Assembly: GCA_036522595.1 (NCBI GenBank) | Contig: DATDFL010000231.1 | Span: 1-18,087, forward strand | Source: AC-32 sp036522595 | GTDB lineage: Bacteria > Actinomycetota > Thermoleophilia > Gaiellales > Gaiellaceae | Reading direction: 5' to 3' | Length of the DNA stretch: 18,087 nucleotides | Shown: positions 1 to 6,910 of the stretch, piece after piece | Position numbering within the stretch: position 1 is the first letter of the stretch | How the letters are laid out: each line of letters opens with the position of its first letter | Notes under the pieces: model-generated | Database searches by the model: none | Told to the model about the DNA's origin: nothing | The model's input: the letters and a program-made list of their open reading frames with translations, nothing else | Translations under genes and position numbers: made by a program

Positions 1-91
1 GGTCGAGATCGAGCCCGTCGAGGATGCGGACCGCCGCGCGCCCCTGTCCATAGACCTTGACGAGCCCGCGCGCGCGAACGACGACCGCCAC
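1..91 (-). CDS. ABC transporter ATP-binding protein, N-terminal fragment (runs off left edge)
   Basis: Only the first 30 residues are in the window. Read on minus from a GTG at 91 they give an N-terminal strand (VVVRARGLVKVYGQG), then AVRILDGLDLD. This is the usual opening of ABC ATPases, and the YGxG...V..L.G.(D/S)L spacing is typical of the MacB/LolD/FtsE group that serves export permeases of the MacB/FtsX type. The Walker A site would lie just beyond the edge, so nucleotide binding cannot be confirmed here. The GTG lies 24 bases after the TAA of the propeller gene and is in the same frame, which suggests co-transcription. No clear Shine-Dalgarno sequence precedes it. The fragment is short, so the family is a pattern match and the subgroup is inference. 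Confidence 0.68.
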   Translation of the reverse strand, partial: MAVVVRARGLVKVYGQGRAAVRILDGLDLD

Positions 92-115
92 GACAAGCAG
101 AGTGCCAGTAAGGGG

Positions 116-1651
116 TTAGCGGCGGCCTATGGAGAGCTTGACGCGCGTGCCCGCGGCATGGCGGGTCTTGGCGCGCGGGCTCTGGGCGATCACGTGTCCG
201 ACCTTGCGCTTCGAGCGTACGTGCACCCGCTTGACCTTCCCGACCCTGCAGTTCGCGCGGGTGATTCGCTTCTTCGCGACGGCGAGCCGCAGCCCGATGA
301 CCCTCGGTACCACGCAGCGCTTGGCCGGTGGCGGCGGGTTCAGCGTCGTGTCACGGACGAAGACGTCGTTGAAGTGGTTGCTGTCGCCGCTCACGAGGTT
401 CGCGGCGAGCGACTCGTACGCGACGAGCTTTCCGTCGCCGCTGATCGACGGGTGGATGCTCTCGTTGTCTGCCTCGTCGCCCGAGTTCGTGAGGCTCAGC
501 CGGTCGACGGCGCCGCTCTGCCGGTCGTAGATGACGATGTCCCCGACCCCGTTCTGGTCGCCGGGCACGATGTCGGTCGCCTCCGTCTGGTAGGCCACGT
601 AGCGGCCGTCGGAGCTCATCGACGGCCACTGGCTCGTGTCGTTGCCGAGATTGCCCGCGTCGTCGGCGCTCACGTTGGAGATCGCGCCCGCCACTCGGTC
701 CCACACATAGACGTCGGCGCCCTCGTCCGGGTCGAACCACGCGAGGTTGAACGAGTCCGAGTCGTACGCGACCAGCCGCCCGTCGGCGCTGAGGGAGGGA
801 TGGAAGCTGTTCCCGTCCGCCTCGAAGTCGCCGGTGTAGACGCTCACCCGCGTCGTCGTGTGGGTCGCGCGCTCGAAGACGAAGACGTCCGCGGTGAAGT
901 TCTCGTCGAGGGTGATCAGGTTGTCGGCGAAGGACGAGTAGGCGACGATGCCGCCGTCCGCGTCGAGCGCGGCCTGCCCGCTCGGGGCATCTCCCTCGTC
1001 TCCGGCGGTGCTCACGCTGACCCGGGCCGTCGAGCCGTTCGTGCGGTCGAAGACGAAGACGTCGCGGACGCCGTTGGTGTCGCCGCTGACCAGGTTGGTG
1101 GCGTCCGACTCGTAGGCGACGACGTTGCCGTCGGCGCTGATCGCGGGAGCGAAGCTGCCGGCGTTCGGCTCCGCGCCGCCGAGGCCGATGCTCACGCGCG
1201 TCGTCGTGTTCGCGACACGGTCGCGGACGAAGATGTCGTCGGCGCCGTTCTGGTCGCCCGCGACCAGGTTCGACGCGCTCGACGAGAAGGCGACGTAGCG
1301 GCCGTCGCCGCTGATCGCGGGCGCAAAGCTCTCGCCGTTCGCCTGCGAGCCGTCGTTCGCGACGCTGACCCGCGTCGTTGCGCCGGTCTGCCGGTCGTGC
1401 ACGAACACGTCGCGGGCACGGTTCGTGTCTCCGCCGATTAGGTTCGTCGCAGTCGAGTAGAACGCGACGTAGCGCCCGTCCTTGCTGATCGCGGGAGCAA
1501 CGCTGTTTCCGTTCGCCTGGGCGCCGCCCGTCGCGACGCTGACGCGCTCGGTCGGAGCGGTGCCTGCGCCGGAAGCCGGGAGCACAAGCAGGACCCCTGC
1601 GGTGGCCGCCACGAGCAGCGCGGGCCCGCCGCGCGTCACCCTCTCACCCAT
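116..1651 (-). CDS. Secreted seven-bladed PD40/TolB-like beta-propeller with C-terminal PASTA-like domain
   Basis: This 511-residue protein starts at an ATG at 1651. A GTG four codons inside (1639) is also possible. Residues 1-30 look like a signal peptide: basic start, long Ala/Leu/Val core, and an ASGAG cleavage region. Residues 34-440 are seven near-regular repeats of about 58 residues, each running RVSV..., then a DGR.VAY.S strand, then GDxNGxxDVFVxDR. Seven repeats fit a complete propeller. Most carry an acidic loop of D-x-N-G-x-x-D type, suggestive of calcium binding. After a proline linker, residues 449-511 (CVVPRVIGLRL...GTRVKLSIG) resemble one PASTA repeat. The protein is presumably extracellular or wall-associated, and no catalytic residues are evident. 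It is divergent from the VOC gene, and the ABC ATPase gene follows 24 bases downstream. Confidence 0.88.
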   Translation of the reverse strand: MGERVTRGGPALLVAATAGVLLVLPASGAGTAPTERVSVATGGAQANGNSVAPAISKDGRYVAFYSTATNLIGGDTNRARDVFVHDRQTGATTRVSVANDGSQANGESFAPAISGDGRYVAFSSSASNLVAGDQNGADDIFVRDRVANTTTRVSIGLGGAEPNAGSFAPAISADGNVVAYESDATNLVSGDTNGVRDVFVFDRTNGSTARVSVSTAGDEGDAPSGQAALDADGGIVAYSSFADNLITLDENFTADVFVFERATHTTTRVSVYTGDFEADGNSFHPSLSADGRLVAYDSDSFNLAWFDPDEGADVYVWDRVAGAISNVSADDAGNLGNDTSQWPSMSSDGRYVAYQTEATDIVPGDQNGVGDIVIYDRQSGAVDRLSLTNSGDEADNESIHPSISGDGKLVAYESLAANLVSGDSNHFNDVFVRDTTLNPPPPAKRCVVPRVIGLRLAVAKKRITRANCRVGKVKRVHVRSKRKVGHVIAQSPRAKTRHAAGTRVKLSIGRR

Positions 1652-1659
1652 CTCCCGGA

Positions 1660-1688
1660 AAGGTACAAACGGCGACGGCCGCTTACAA
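1660..1688 (-). promoter_or_regulatory. Candidate promoter of the propeller gene, possibly giving a leaderless mRNA
   Basis: Reading on minus, TTGTAA (1688-1683) is followed after exactly 17 bases by TACCTT (1665-1660). These fit sigma-70-type -35 and TANNNT -10 boxes. Only eight bases separate the -10 from the ATG at 1651, so transcription would begin at or beside the start codon. A weak GGGAG touches the ATG but leaves no proper spacing. The basis is visual match only. Confidence 0.4.
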
Positions 1689-1701
1689 CGGGCCTTCGCG
1701 G

Positions 1702-1707
1702 TAGATT
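1702..1707 (+). promoter_or_regulatory. Candidate -10 element of the VOC gene (leaderless type)
   Basis: TAGATT fits TANNNT and ends eight bases before the GTG at 1716. No Shine-Dalgarno sequence precedes that GTG and no good -35 lies at 16-18 bases. This layout is what leaderless actinobacterial genes usually show. The site sits in the 64-base divergent gap and would be back to back with the promoter of the propeller gene. Confidence 0.3.
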
Positions 1708-1715
1708 CGCCGGTC

Positions 1716-2300
1716 GTGCGGAAGATCCAGAGCCAGGGCGTGCACCACATCACGCTCGTCGGAGCCGACCGGCAGACGTCGATCGACTTCTGGGAGGGCG
1801 TGCTCGGGATGCCGTTCGTCTTCGAGCAGCCGAACCTCGACAACGAGTCGGAGAGCCACCTCTACTTCGATCCGGGCGACGGTCGCCTGATCACGGTCTT
1901 CACCGACGAAGGTCGAGAGCCCCGCAGCGAGCCGCCGCCGAGAGAGCCGGGCTCGGTGCACCACATGGCGTTCGCGCTCTCGCAGGCGACCTTCGCGCAG
2001 ACGGCCGAGCGCCTGGACGAACGCGGGATCGAACACAGCGGCGTCAAGGACCGCGGCTTCATGGACTCGATCTACTTCAACGACCCGCTGGGCCTGCTGA
2101 TTGAGCTCGCCTCCTACCGCTTCGAGCCGCCTGCGGGGCACACGCACGCGGAGGTCCTGCTGGAGGCGCACCGCCTCCGCGTCGAGCGCGGCGACTACAA
2201 CATCGGCCGCGAGCACCTCGCCGATGCCATCGAGCGCCTCGTGGCGCGCTCGCGCGAGTCGCTCTCGGACGACCGGTCGGCCAAAAATCCGTACAGGTAG
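1716..2300 (+). CDS. VOC-superfamily metalloenzyme (glyoxalase / extradiol dioxygenase-like)
   Basis: This 194-residue cytoplasmic protein has two beta-alpha-beta-beta-beta modules of the vicinal oxygen chelate fold. Module 1 starts with GVHHITLVG (His10/His11) and continues FWEGVLGMPFV. Module 2 starts with VHHMAFAL (His82/His83) and ends DPLGLLIELA (Glu130). Two His and a Glu at these positions form the classic divalent metal site of the superfamily. The phrasing is closer to ring-cleaving dioxygenase-like members (the PcpA/MhqO type) than to glyoxalase I, but the substrate cannot be named. The C-terminal 55 residues (HTHAEVLLEAHRLR...) add a helical tail. The start is GTG 1716, because the open frame further upstream runs antisense through the propeller gene. 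The nucleotidyltransferase gene follows, and the two are probably co-transcribed. Confidence 0.85.
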   Translation: MRKIQSQGVHHITLVGADRQTSIDFWEGVLGMPFVFEQPNLDNESESHLYFDPGDGRLITVFTDEGREPRSEPPPREPGSVHHMAFALSQATFAQTAERLDERGIEHSGVKDRGFMDSIYFNDPLGLLIELASYRFEPPAGHTHAEVLLEAHRLRVERGDYNIGREHLADAIERLVARSRESLSDDRSAKNPYR

Positions 2301-2349
2301 CCCGATCACCTCGTCTCTCGACGCCAGAAGCGAGGCCTTCGTTGCCGCC

Positions 2350-2865
2350 GTGCTGCGAGTCATCGATTCGTCCGTCCCGGTGCTGGAGGCCTTTCTGCTC
2401 GGCTCCGGCTCGGTGGGCGCCTTTGACCCTTCCACGAGCGACATCGACCTCGTCGTGGTGATCGAGCGCGCGCTCGGCTCCCATCGGGCGACCGTCGTGG
2501 CCGAGGTGGCGGCGCTGGAGACACCCGTGCGAGATCTCGAGCTGGTCGTCTACGTCGAGGGTCGACAGCCGCCCGATTTCGAGCTCAACCTCAACGGGGG
2601 CGAGGAGCGGCCGACCGAGGAACCGTTCTGGTTCATCCTTGACGCGGCGCTCGGGCAAGAGCATGCCGTGCCGATGTGGGGCCACCGGCAGTGGCGCGAG
2701 CTCTTCGACCCGATCTCGCCCGAGCGCACACGCGAGGCCATGCAAGGGTCGCTCGAGTGGGCGCAGCGACAGGGCCCCGACAACGAGTTCAGCCGACTCC
2801 AGGCCGTCCGCGCGAGGCACTACCTCGCGACCGGTCGATGGATCACGAAGGCCGAGGCTTCCTGA
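2350..2865 (+). CDS. Short AadA-like nucleotidyltransferase (DUF4111 type), possibly truncated
   Basis: The protein has 171 residues if GTG 2350 is the start. The nucleotidyltransferase signature is clear: GSGSVGAF...STSDIDLVVV gives the GS pair (18-19) and the metal-binding Asp31 and Asp33. Glu64 in LELVVYV matches the position of the catalytic glutamate of AadA. Further on, FWFILDAALGQEHAVPMWG, ELFDPIS and the ending ARHYLATGRWITKAEAS follow the AadA/DUF4111 helical domain closely. AadA proteins run to about 260 residues and continue for some 70 residues after this point, whereas this one stops. The N-terminal helix also seems to begin before the GTG (SEAFVAAVLRV). The only earlier in-frame start is ATG 2224, deep inside the VOC gene. 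The likely activity is nucleotidyl transfer to a small molecule. Drug resistance is not supported by sequence alone. Confidence 0.72.
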   Translation: MLRVIDSSVPVLEAFLLGSGSVGAFDPSTSDIDLVVVIERALGSHRATVVAEVAALETPVRDLELVVYVEGRQPPDFELNLNGGEERPTEEPFWFILDAALGQEHAVPMWGHRQWRELFDPISPERTREAMQGSLEWAQRQGPDNEFSRLQAVRARHYLATGRWITKAEAS

Positions 2866-2869
2866 TCCA

Positions 2870-2875
2870 TATCCT
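2870..2875 (+). promoter_or_regulatory. Candidate -10 element in front of the L,D-transpeptidase gene
   Basis: TATCCT matches four of six bases of TATAAT and lies six bases before GTG 2882, straddling the end of the preceding gene. The GTG lacks a usable Shine-Dalgarno sequence, so a separate leaderless transcript is possible. No -35 is visible at normal spacing. This is a weak call. Confidence 0.28.
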
Positions 2876-2881
2876 CTAGGC

Positions 2882-4528
2882 GTGGCGACCGAGCCGTCGA
2901 CCTCGCCACTCACGCGCGTGCACGGGCGCCGCCCGCCCCGGCGCAGGCGCTGGGGTGCCCTCTGGGCGATCCTCGCGGTTGTCGTCCTTGCGCTGCTCGC
3001 GTTGGTGGCCGCCGTCATCTTCTGGTCCGGGATCACGCTGGCCGGTGACCCGATCGCGCTGACGCACGTCGAGGTGCAGCCTTTCGGCGGGAAGCTCGAG
3101 CGGGTTCGAGCGTTCGCGCCCGGCGGGCGGCGGATTCCTCTGCTGGTCAAGGGCGGACGCCTGACCCCGCGGACGCCCATCCGGCCTGGCGAGCAGATCT
3201 CCGTCGTCGCCGTGGTACGTCGCCCCGGCTGGCTCGGGTGGGCGCTGGGCTCGGAGCGCACCGTGCGGCAGACCTTGAGCGCCCCGGAGGCGACCATTCC
3301 TACGCGCTGGCTCACGACTCGCCGAGGGTCGGCCGTGCAGGTGAGCTTCGACCGGCCGGTGAGCGGCGTTGCCTATGGATCCCCGCTTCGCCGCCGGGCA
3401 CTCCGCCGGCCGGTGCGCTCGCTGTCCCTCGGGCACCGGTCGGCCGCTGGCACGATCCTCGTCGCCGCTGCCGCGCGCCCCTGGGAGCGCCTCGGCAAGC
3501 CTGTCGCGGTGAGCTGGTTCCCGCCGGCAAGGCTGCCGGTGGCGGTCAGCAAGCCGGCGCCCGGCGCGCCGCTCAACCCGGCCGCCCCGATCACGCTCAC
3601 GTTCTCGAAGCCCGTCGCCGACGTGCTCGGCGACGGGCAGCCGAAGCTCTCGCCGAAGGCTCCCGGCCGCTGGCGGCAGACGGACAGCCACACGCTCGAG
3701 TTCGTGCCCTCCGGCTTCGGCGCCAGGCTTGCCTCCGACCTACGGCTCTCGCTCGGGCGCGCAGTGGCCGTGACCGACTCGTCGGGGCGGCGCCTGCACG
3801 CGACTCGCGGGATCAAGTGGACGGTCCCGCCCGGCTCCACCCTGCGGCTGCAGCAGCTGCTCGCCCAGGCCGGCTACCTGCCGCTCGAGTGGACTCCTGC
3901 CGGAGCTCCCGTCGCCCGCACGCCTCAGGCCGAGCTGCAGGCCGCGATCCACCCACCGAAGGGCCGCTTCAGCTGGCGCTATCCGAACACACCGCATGAG
4001 CTGGTCGGCCTCTGGAGCGAAGGCCAGCCGAACCAGATCACGCGAGGCGCGGTGATGATGTTCCAGCACACGCACGAGCTGACGGTGGACGCGATCGCCG
4101 GCGCCGACGTCTGGCGCGCCCTGCTCCGCGACGCGATCGCGGCCAGGCGCCGCCAGGGCGGCTACAGCTACGTCTACGTGCACAGCAAGGTCCCGCAGTC
4201 GCTGACGCTCTGGCACAACGGACGCACGGTGCTCACCTCGCCGGGCAACACCGGGGTTCCGGCCGCGCCGACGCAGCTCGGCACCTTCCCGGTCTTCGAG
4301 CACATCCCCGTCGGCACGATGAGCGGCACGAACCCGGACGGCTCCCACTACAACGATCCGGGGATCCGCTACATCAGCTACTTCAACGGCGGCGACGCGA
4401 TCCACGCGTTCACAAGAGCTTCCTTCGGAACCCCACAGAGCCTCGGCTGCGTCGAGCTCCCGCTCGACTCGGCCGCGAAGGTCTGGCCGTACACGCCGAT
4501 CGGAACGCTCGTCACCGTCGAGAACTGA
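2882..4528 (+). CDS. Membrane-anchored L,D-transpeptidase (YkuD domain) with Ig-like and peptidoglycan-binding-like regions
   Basis: This is a 548-residue protein. After a basic stretch (16-24) there is one hydrophobic segment (about 25-48), a signal anchor placing the rest outside the membrane. Residues 55-315 form a beta-rich region with Ig-like pieces; NPAAPITLTFSKPV resembles a bacterial Ig-like (Big_5) strand pattern. Residues 320-420 resemble a peptidoglycan-binding helical domain (LRLQQLLAQAGYLP...AVMMFQHTHEL). Residues 428-548 are YkuD, with His508 in AIHAF and the nucleophile Cys523 in QSLGCVELP. Enzymes of this family join diaminopimelate side chains into 3-3 cross-links or attach proteins to the wall. 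The usual SHGC motif reads SLGC here. GTG 2882 is chosen because the anchor follows it at once; the longer frame overlaps the upstream gene. The stop lies six bases from the convergent glycosyltransferase stop. Confidence 0.9.
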   Translation: MATEPSTSPLTRVHGRRPPRRRRWGALWAILAVVVLALLALVAAVIFWSGITLAGDPIALTHVEVQPFGGKLERVRAFAPGGRRIPLLVKGGRLTPRTPIRPGEQISVVAVVRRPGWLGWALGSERTVRQTLSAPEATIPTRWLTTRRGSAVQVSFDRPVSGVAYGSPLRRRALRRPVRSLSLGHRSAAGTILVAAAARPWERLGKPVAVSWFPPARLPVAVSKPAPGAPLNPAAPITLTFSKPVADVLGDGQPKLSPKAPGRWRQTDSHTLEFVPSGFGARLASDLRLSLGRAVAVTDSSGRRLHATRGIKWTVPPGSTLRLQQLLAQAGYLPLEWTPAGAPVARTPQAELQAAIHPPKGRFSWRYPNTPHELVGLWSEGQPNQITRGAVMMFQHTHELTVDAIAGADVWRALLRDAIAARRRQGGYSYVYVHSKVPQSLTLWHNGRTVLTSPGNTGVPAAPTQLGTFPVFEHIPVGTMSGTNPDGSHYNDPGIRYISYFNGGDAIHAFTRASFGTPQSLGCVELPLDSAAKVWPYTPIGTLVTVEN

Positions 4529-4534
4529 GACGCC

Positions 4535-5764
4535 CTAGCCCTGCCGCTCGAAGATCGTGCGGTACGCCGTCGCGGCGCGATCCCACGAGAAGCGCTCGAC
4601 GGCCCGCCGGCGTCCCGCATCGCCAAGTCGGGCCCGCAGCTCTGCATCGCCGACCAGCTTCTCCATTGCAGCGGCGAGAGATTCAGCGTCCTCCGGCTCG
4701 ACGAGCAGTCCCGTGTCGCCGTCCGACACGATCTCCGGGATCCCGCCGACGCGCGTGGCGACCACGGGGAGGCCCGCCGCCATCGCCTCCGCGACCGGAA
4801 TCCCGAAGGGCTCGTCCCAGGCGGAGGGGAAGACGAACACGTCCGCCCGCGCGTACTCGGTTGCAAGCTCCTCGTGCCGGGCCCAGCCATGGAAGTGAAC
4901 GCGGCTGCGAACACGGTCCGGAAGGCCCTCGCGCAGACGCTGGAGATATCCCTCCCGGAAATACGGCGCGAGCGCCTGGACGCGAGGCGTCTTGTCGAGA
5001 TTCAAGAGCATCTCCCGGGGCGGAAGCCCCTCCTTGCCGACGACGTGGAGCTCGACGCCGTTGCGCCGTTGGGCGACAAGCGCGAACGCCTCGAGCAGGA
5101 CGTGTGGCCCTTTCTCCGGCGAGATCCGCCCGACGGTGAGCAGGCGCACCGGGCCGGAGCGCCCACGGCGGTCGGTCGGCACGATCCGCTCGACGTCGGC
5201 GCCGTTGGCGACGGTCACGCACCGGGCCGCGTGCTGCGGGAACCTGGCGCGGATCCGCTCGGTGATGAAATCGCTGACGCCGACGATCACGTCCGCCCGA
5301 GAGAGCCGCCGGTCGACGAGCCGCCGGTCGAGCTGTGTCAGCCACTCACAGTGCATCGAGAGGACGATGAGCGCGGACGGGCACATGCGCCGGAAGAGCG
5401 GCAGGAGATTCGAGAAGTTGCTGATCCGGATCGCGTCCGGCTGCTCGCGCCGCGCCGCCAGCGCGACCTGGAGGTGATAGCTCGGGTAGTAGAGGGCCGA
5501 CGAGAACAGCGGCCGGCGTTCGCCGAAAAGCGGCAGCCGCTCCAGTATTCGCTGGATGCGGTAATCGCCGCGGCCGCTCACGAAGCGGTACTCGACGCCG
5601 TCCTCGCAGCAGCGGCCCTCGCTCGCGCCGGGCGGCGGCGGGCTCCAGATCAGCGGTTGGTGTCCGTCTGCGAGCCGCTCGGCGATCGCCTTGGTGCCGA
5701 TCGCGATGGACTCGGAGGGTGGCAAGGCGATCGCCCACGGCTGCGTGACGAAGCCGAGCTTCAC
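4535..5764 (-). CDS. Family 4 glycosyltransferase (GT-B fold)
   Basis: This 409-residue protein resembles retaining GT4 enzymes that transfer a sugar from a nucleotide donor. The N-terminal Rossmann-like half has MKLGFVTQPW and a serine/glycine loop near 18-24. The C-terminal half opens at LLTVGRISPEKGPHVLLEAF (208-227). It contains the donor-binding EX7E motif, Glu318 to Glu326, in WDEPFGIPVAEAMAAGLPVV, followed by ATRVGGIPEIV. No signal peptide or membrane helix is present, so it should act at the cytoplasmic face. The start is GTG 5764, six bases after the TGA of the preceding methyltransferase gene. It is the last gene of the six-gene glycan run and presumably transfers the sugar made by its neighbours or extends the same chain. 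The acceptor and donor cannot be read from sequence. Confidence 0.9.
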   Translation of the reverse strand: MKLGFVTQPWAIALPPSESIAIGTKAIAERLADGHQPLIWSPPPPGASEGRCCEDGVEYRFVSGRGDYRIQRILERLPLFGERRPLFSSALYYPSYHLQVALAARREQPDAIRISNFSNLLPLFRRMCPSALIVLSMHCEWLTQLDRRLVDRRLSRADVIVGVSDFITERIRARFPQHAARCVTVANGADVERIVPTDRRGRSGPVRLLTVGRISPEKGPHVLLEAFALVAQRRNGVELHVVGKEGLPPREMLLNLDKTPRVQALAPYFREGYLQRLREGLPDRVRSRVHFHGWARHEELATEYARADVFVFPSAWDEPFGIPVAEAMAAGLPVVATRVGGIPEIVSDGDTGLLVEPEDAESLAAAMEKLVGDAELRARLGDAGRRRAVERFSWDRAATAYRTIFERQG

Positions 5765-5770
5765 ATTTGC

Positions 5771-6910
5771 TCAGACGGCTGCCAGCGGTGCGTCGACCGC
5801 CAGCTCGGAGAGCGCCTGCCCGATCTCCTCGACGTAGACCGGGTTCATTGCCACTACGAGATCCGGACGGTACTGGCGCAGGCGCTCCGGCGCAACGACG
5901 TGCACACCCGATCCCGCGAGCCAGCGGTCTTGCTTGTACGGATTGACGTCGACAGCGAGCTCGATTCCCGCGCCTGCGCCGATCGTGGTCAGGAACGCGA
6001 CGCCCTTCGAGCCGGCGCCCCAGATCACGGGGCGCCGTGCGGAGCGCAAGCGCTCGCGCCATTCGGCAACGCGGGTGTCATAGGCGCGGCGGAACTCCGC
6101 CACGGCCTCCGCGATCGCCTCGGGCTCCTCCTCGAGCGGCAGCGGCTCGCCGCCGCCGGCTCGGGCCTCGATCAGGATGTACTGGTCGTCGTAGTCGAGC
6201 TCGAGCACGAGCGGCTCGAGGCCGACTCTGCGAAAGAGGCGTGCGAGCGAGCCCGGCGAGAAGTAGGACACGTGCTCGTAATAGAGGTCCCAGAAGGCGC
6301 CCTCGCGGAGAACGCGCAGAACATCCGGCAGCTCGAACAGCACCGGCTCATCGCCGGCCGTCGAGCGGACGAGCCGCATGAAGTCGGCGACGGGCGCGAT
6401 GTGCTCGAGCGTGTGGCGGCAGACGATCGCGTCGGCGCGTAGGTCGGCGTAGCGCTCCGAATAGAGGTCTCGGATGAAGCGCAGGCCCGGTCGCTCCTCG
6501 ACCCGCTCGGGAGCGAAGCCGGGGTCGATGCCGATCCCTTCGCCGATGCCGAGCTCGTGCAGCAGGAGGAGGAACTCTCCTTTGCCGCTGCCGATCTCGA
6601 GCACGCGCTTGCCGCGCAACGCGTAACGCTCGACCCAGCGTTCCGCAAGCTCCTGCAGGAACAGGCGGAAATGCGGCGAGAACGCCTGCGTCTCCTCGTA
6701 CGAGACCGAGTAGTCCTGCAGCGAGGCGTCGTGCGCGACGTTCGTGACGAAGCCGCACGTGCGACACAGCCCGAGCCGGAGCTCGCCGGTCGGGAACGAC
6801 AGCGCCTCCTCGTGCGTCGAGACGAGCCGGCAACTGTGGACGGGGACGCGCTCGACCTCGTAGAAGCGCTCGAGGCCCTCCGCCCCGCAGGCCGGGCAGT
6901 GATCGGTCAC
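5771..6910 (-). CDS. SAM-dependent sugar C-methyltransferase-like protein, first paralogue
   Basis: This is a 379-residue protein. Cys5/Cys8 (CPACG) and Cys49/Cys52 (CRTCG) form the small zinc module found at the N-terminus of deoxysugar C-methyltransferases. Residues 103-114 (VLEIGSGKGEFL) are SAM motif I, and IDPGF follows. Tyr210-x-Glu212-His213 matches the Y-x-E-H of C-3 methyltransferases such as TcaB9. The C-terminal third (VIWGAGSKGVAFLTT, DVNPYKQDRW) is the Methyltransf_14 module. A substrate-side GxQGGSLR element present in the next paralogue is here DDQYILIE, so the substrate or position probably differs. GTG 6910 starts inside the TGA of the upstream gene (GTGA, four-base overlap), implying translational coupling. 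The longer frame back to 7003 is only overlap with that gene. It may act on a CDP-linked keto sugar; that is inference. Confidence 0.86.
   Translation of the reverse strand: MTDHCPACGAEGLERFYEVERVPVHSCRLVSTHEEALSFPTGELRLGLCRTCGFVTNVAHDASLQDYSVSYEETQAFSPHFRLFLQELAERWVERYALRGKRVLEIGSGKGEFLLLLHELGIGEGIGIDPGFAPERVEERPGLRFIRDLYSERYADLRADAIVCRHTLEHIAPVADFMRLVRSTAGDEPVLFELPDVLRVLREGAFWDLYYEHVSYFSPGSLARLFRRVGLEPLVLELDYDDQYILIEARAGGGEPLPLEEEPEAIAEAVAEFRRAYDTRVAEWRERLRSARRPVIWGAGSKGVAFLTTIGAGAGIELAVDVNPYKQDRWLAGSGVHVVAPERLRQYRPDLVVAMNPVYVEEIGQALSELAVDAPLAAV

Noticed and set aside
158..1441. Long plus-strand open frame opposite the propeller gene
   Set aside because: It is arginine/valine-rich translation of the antisense of regular repeats, with no domain; the minus-strand frame has a signal peptide, blades and a PASTA-like end.
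210..1552. Regular repeats as a CRISPR or DNA-level tandem array
   Set aside because: The repeats are about 174 bases, coding and conserved mainly at protein level as propeller blades.
1652..1843. N-terminal extension of the propeller protein
   Set aside because: It would overlap the VOC gene and place the signal peptide internally; ATG 1651 gives a normal signal sequence.
2350..2865. Aminoglycoside resistance gene
   Set aside because: Similarity to AadA is clear, but the protein is short and chromosomal with no mobile context; resistance cannot be inferred.
4874..6442. Plus-strand open frame of 522 codons opposite the GT4 and methyltransferase genes
   Set aside because: It crosses two well-supported minus-strand genes and has shadow-type composition; high GC content makes such frames common.
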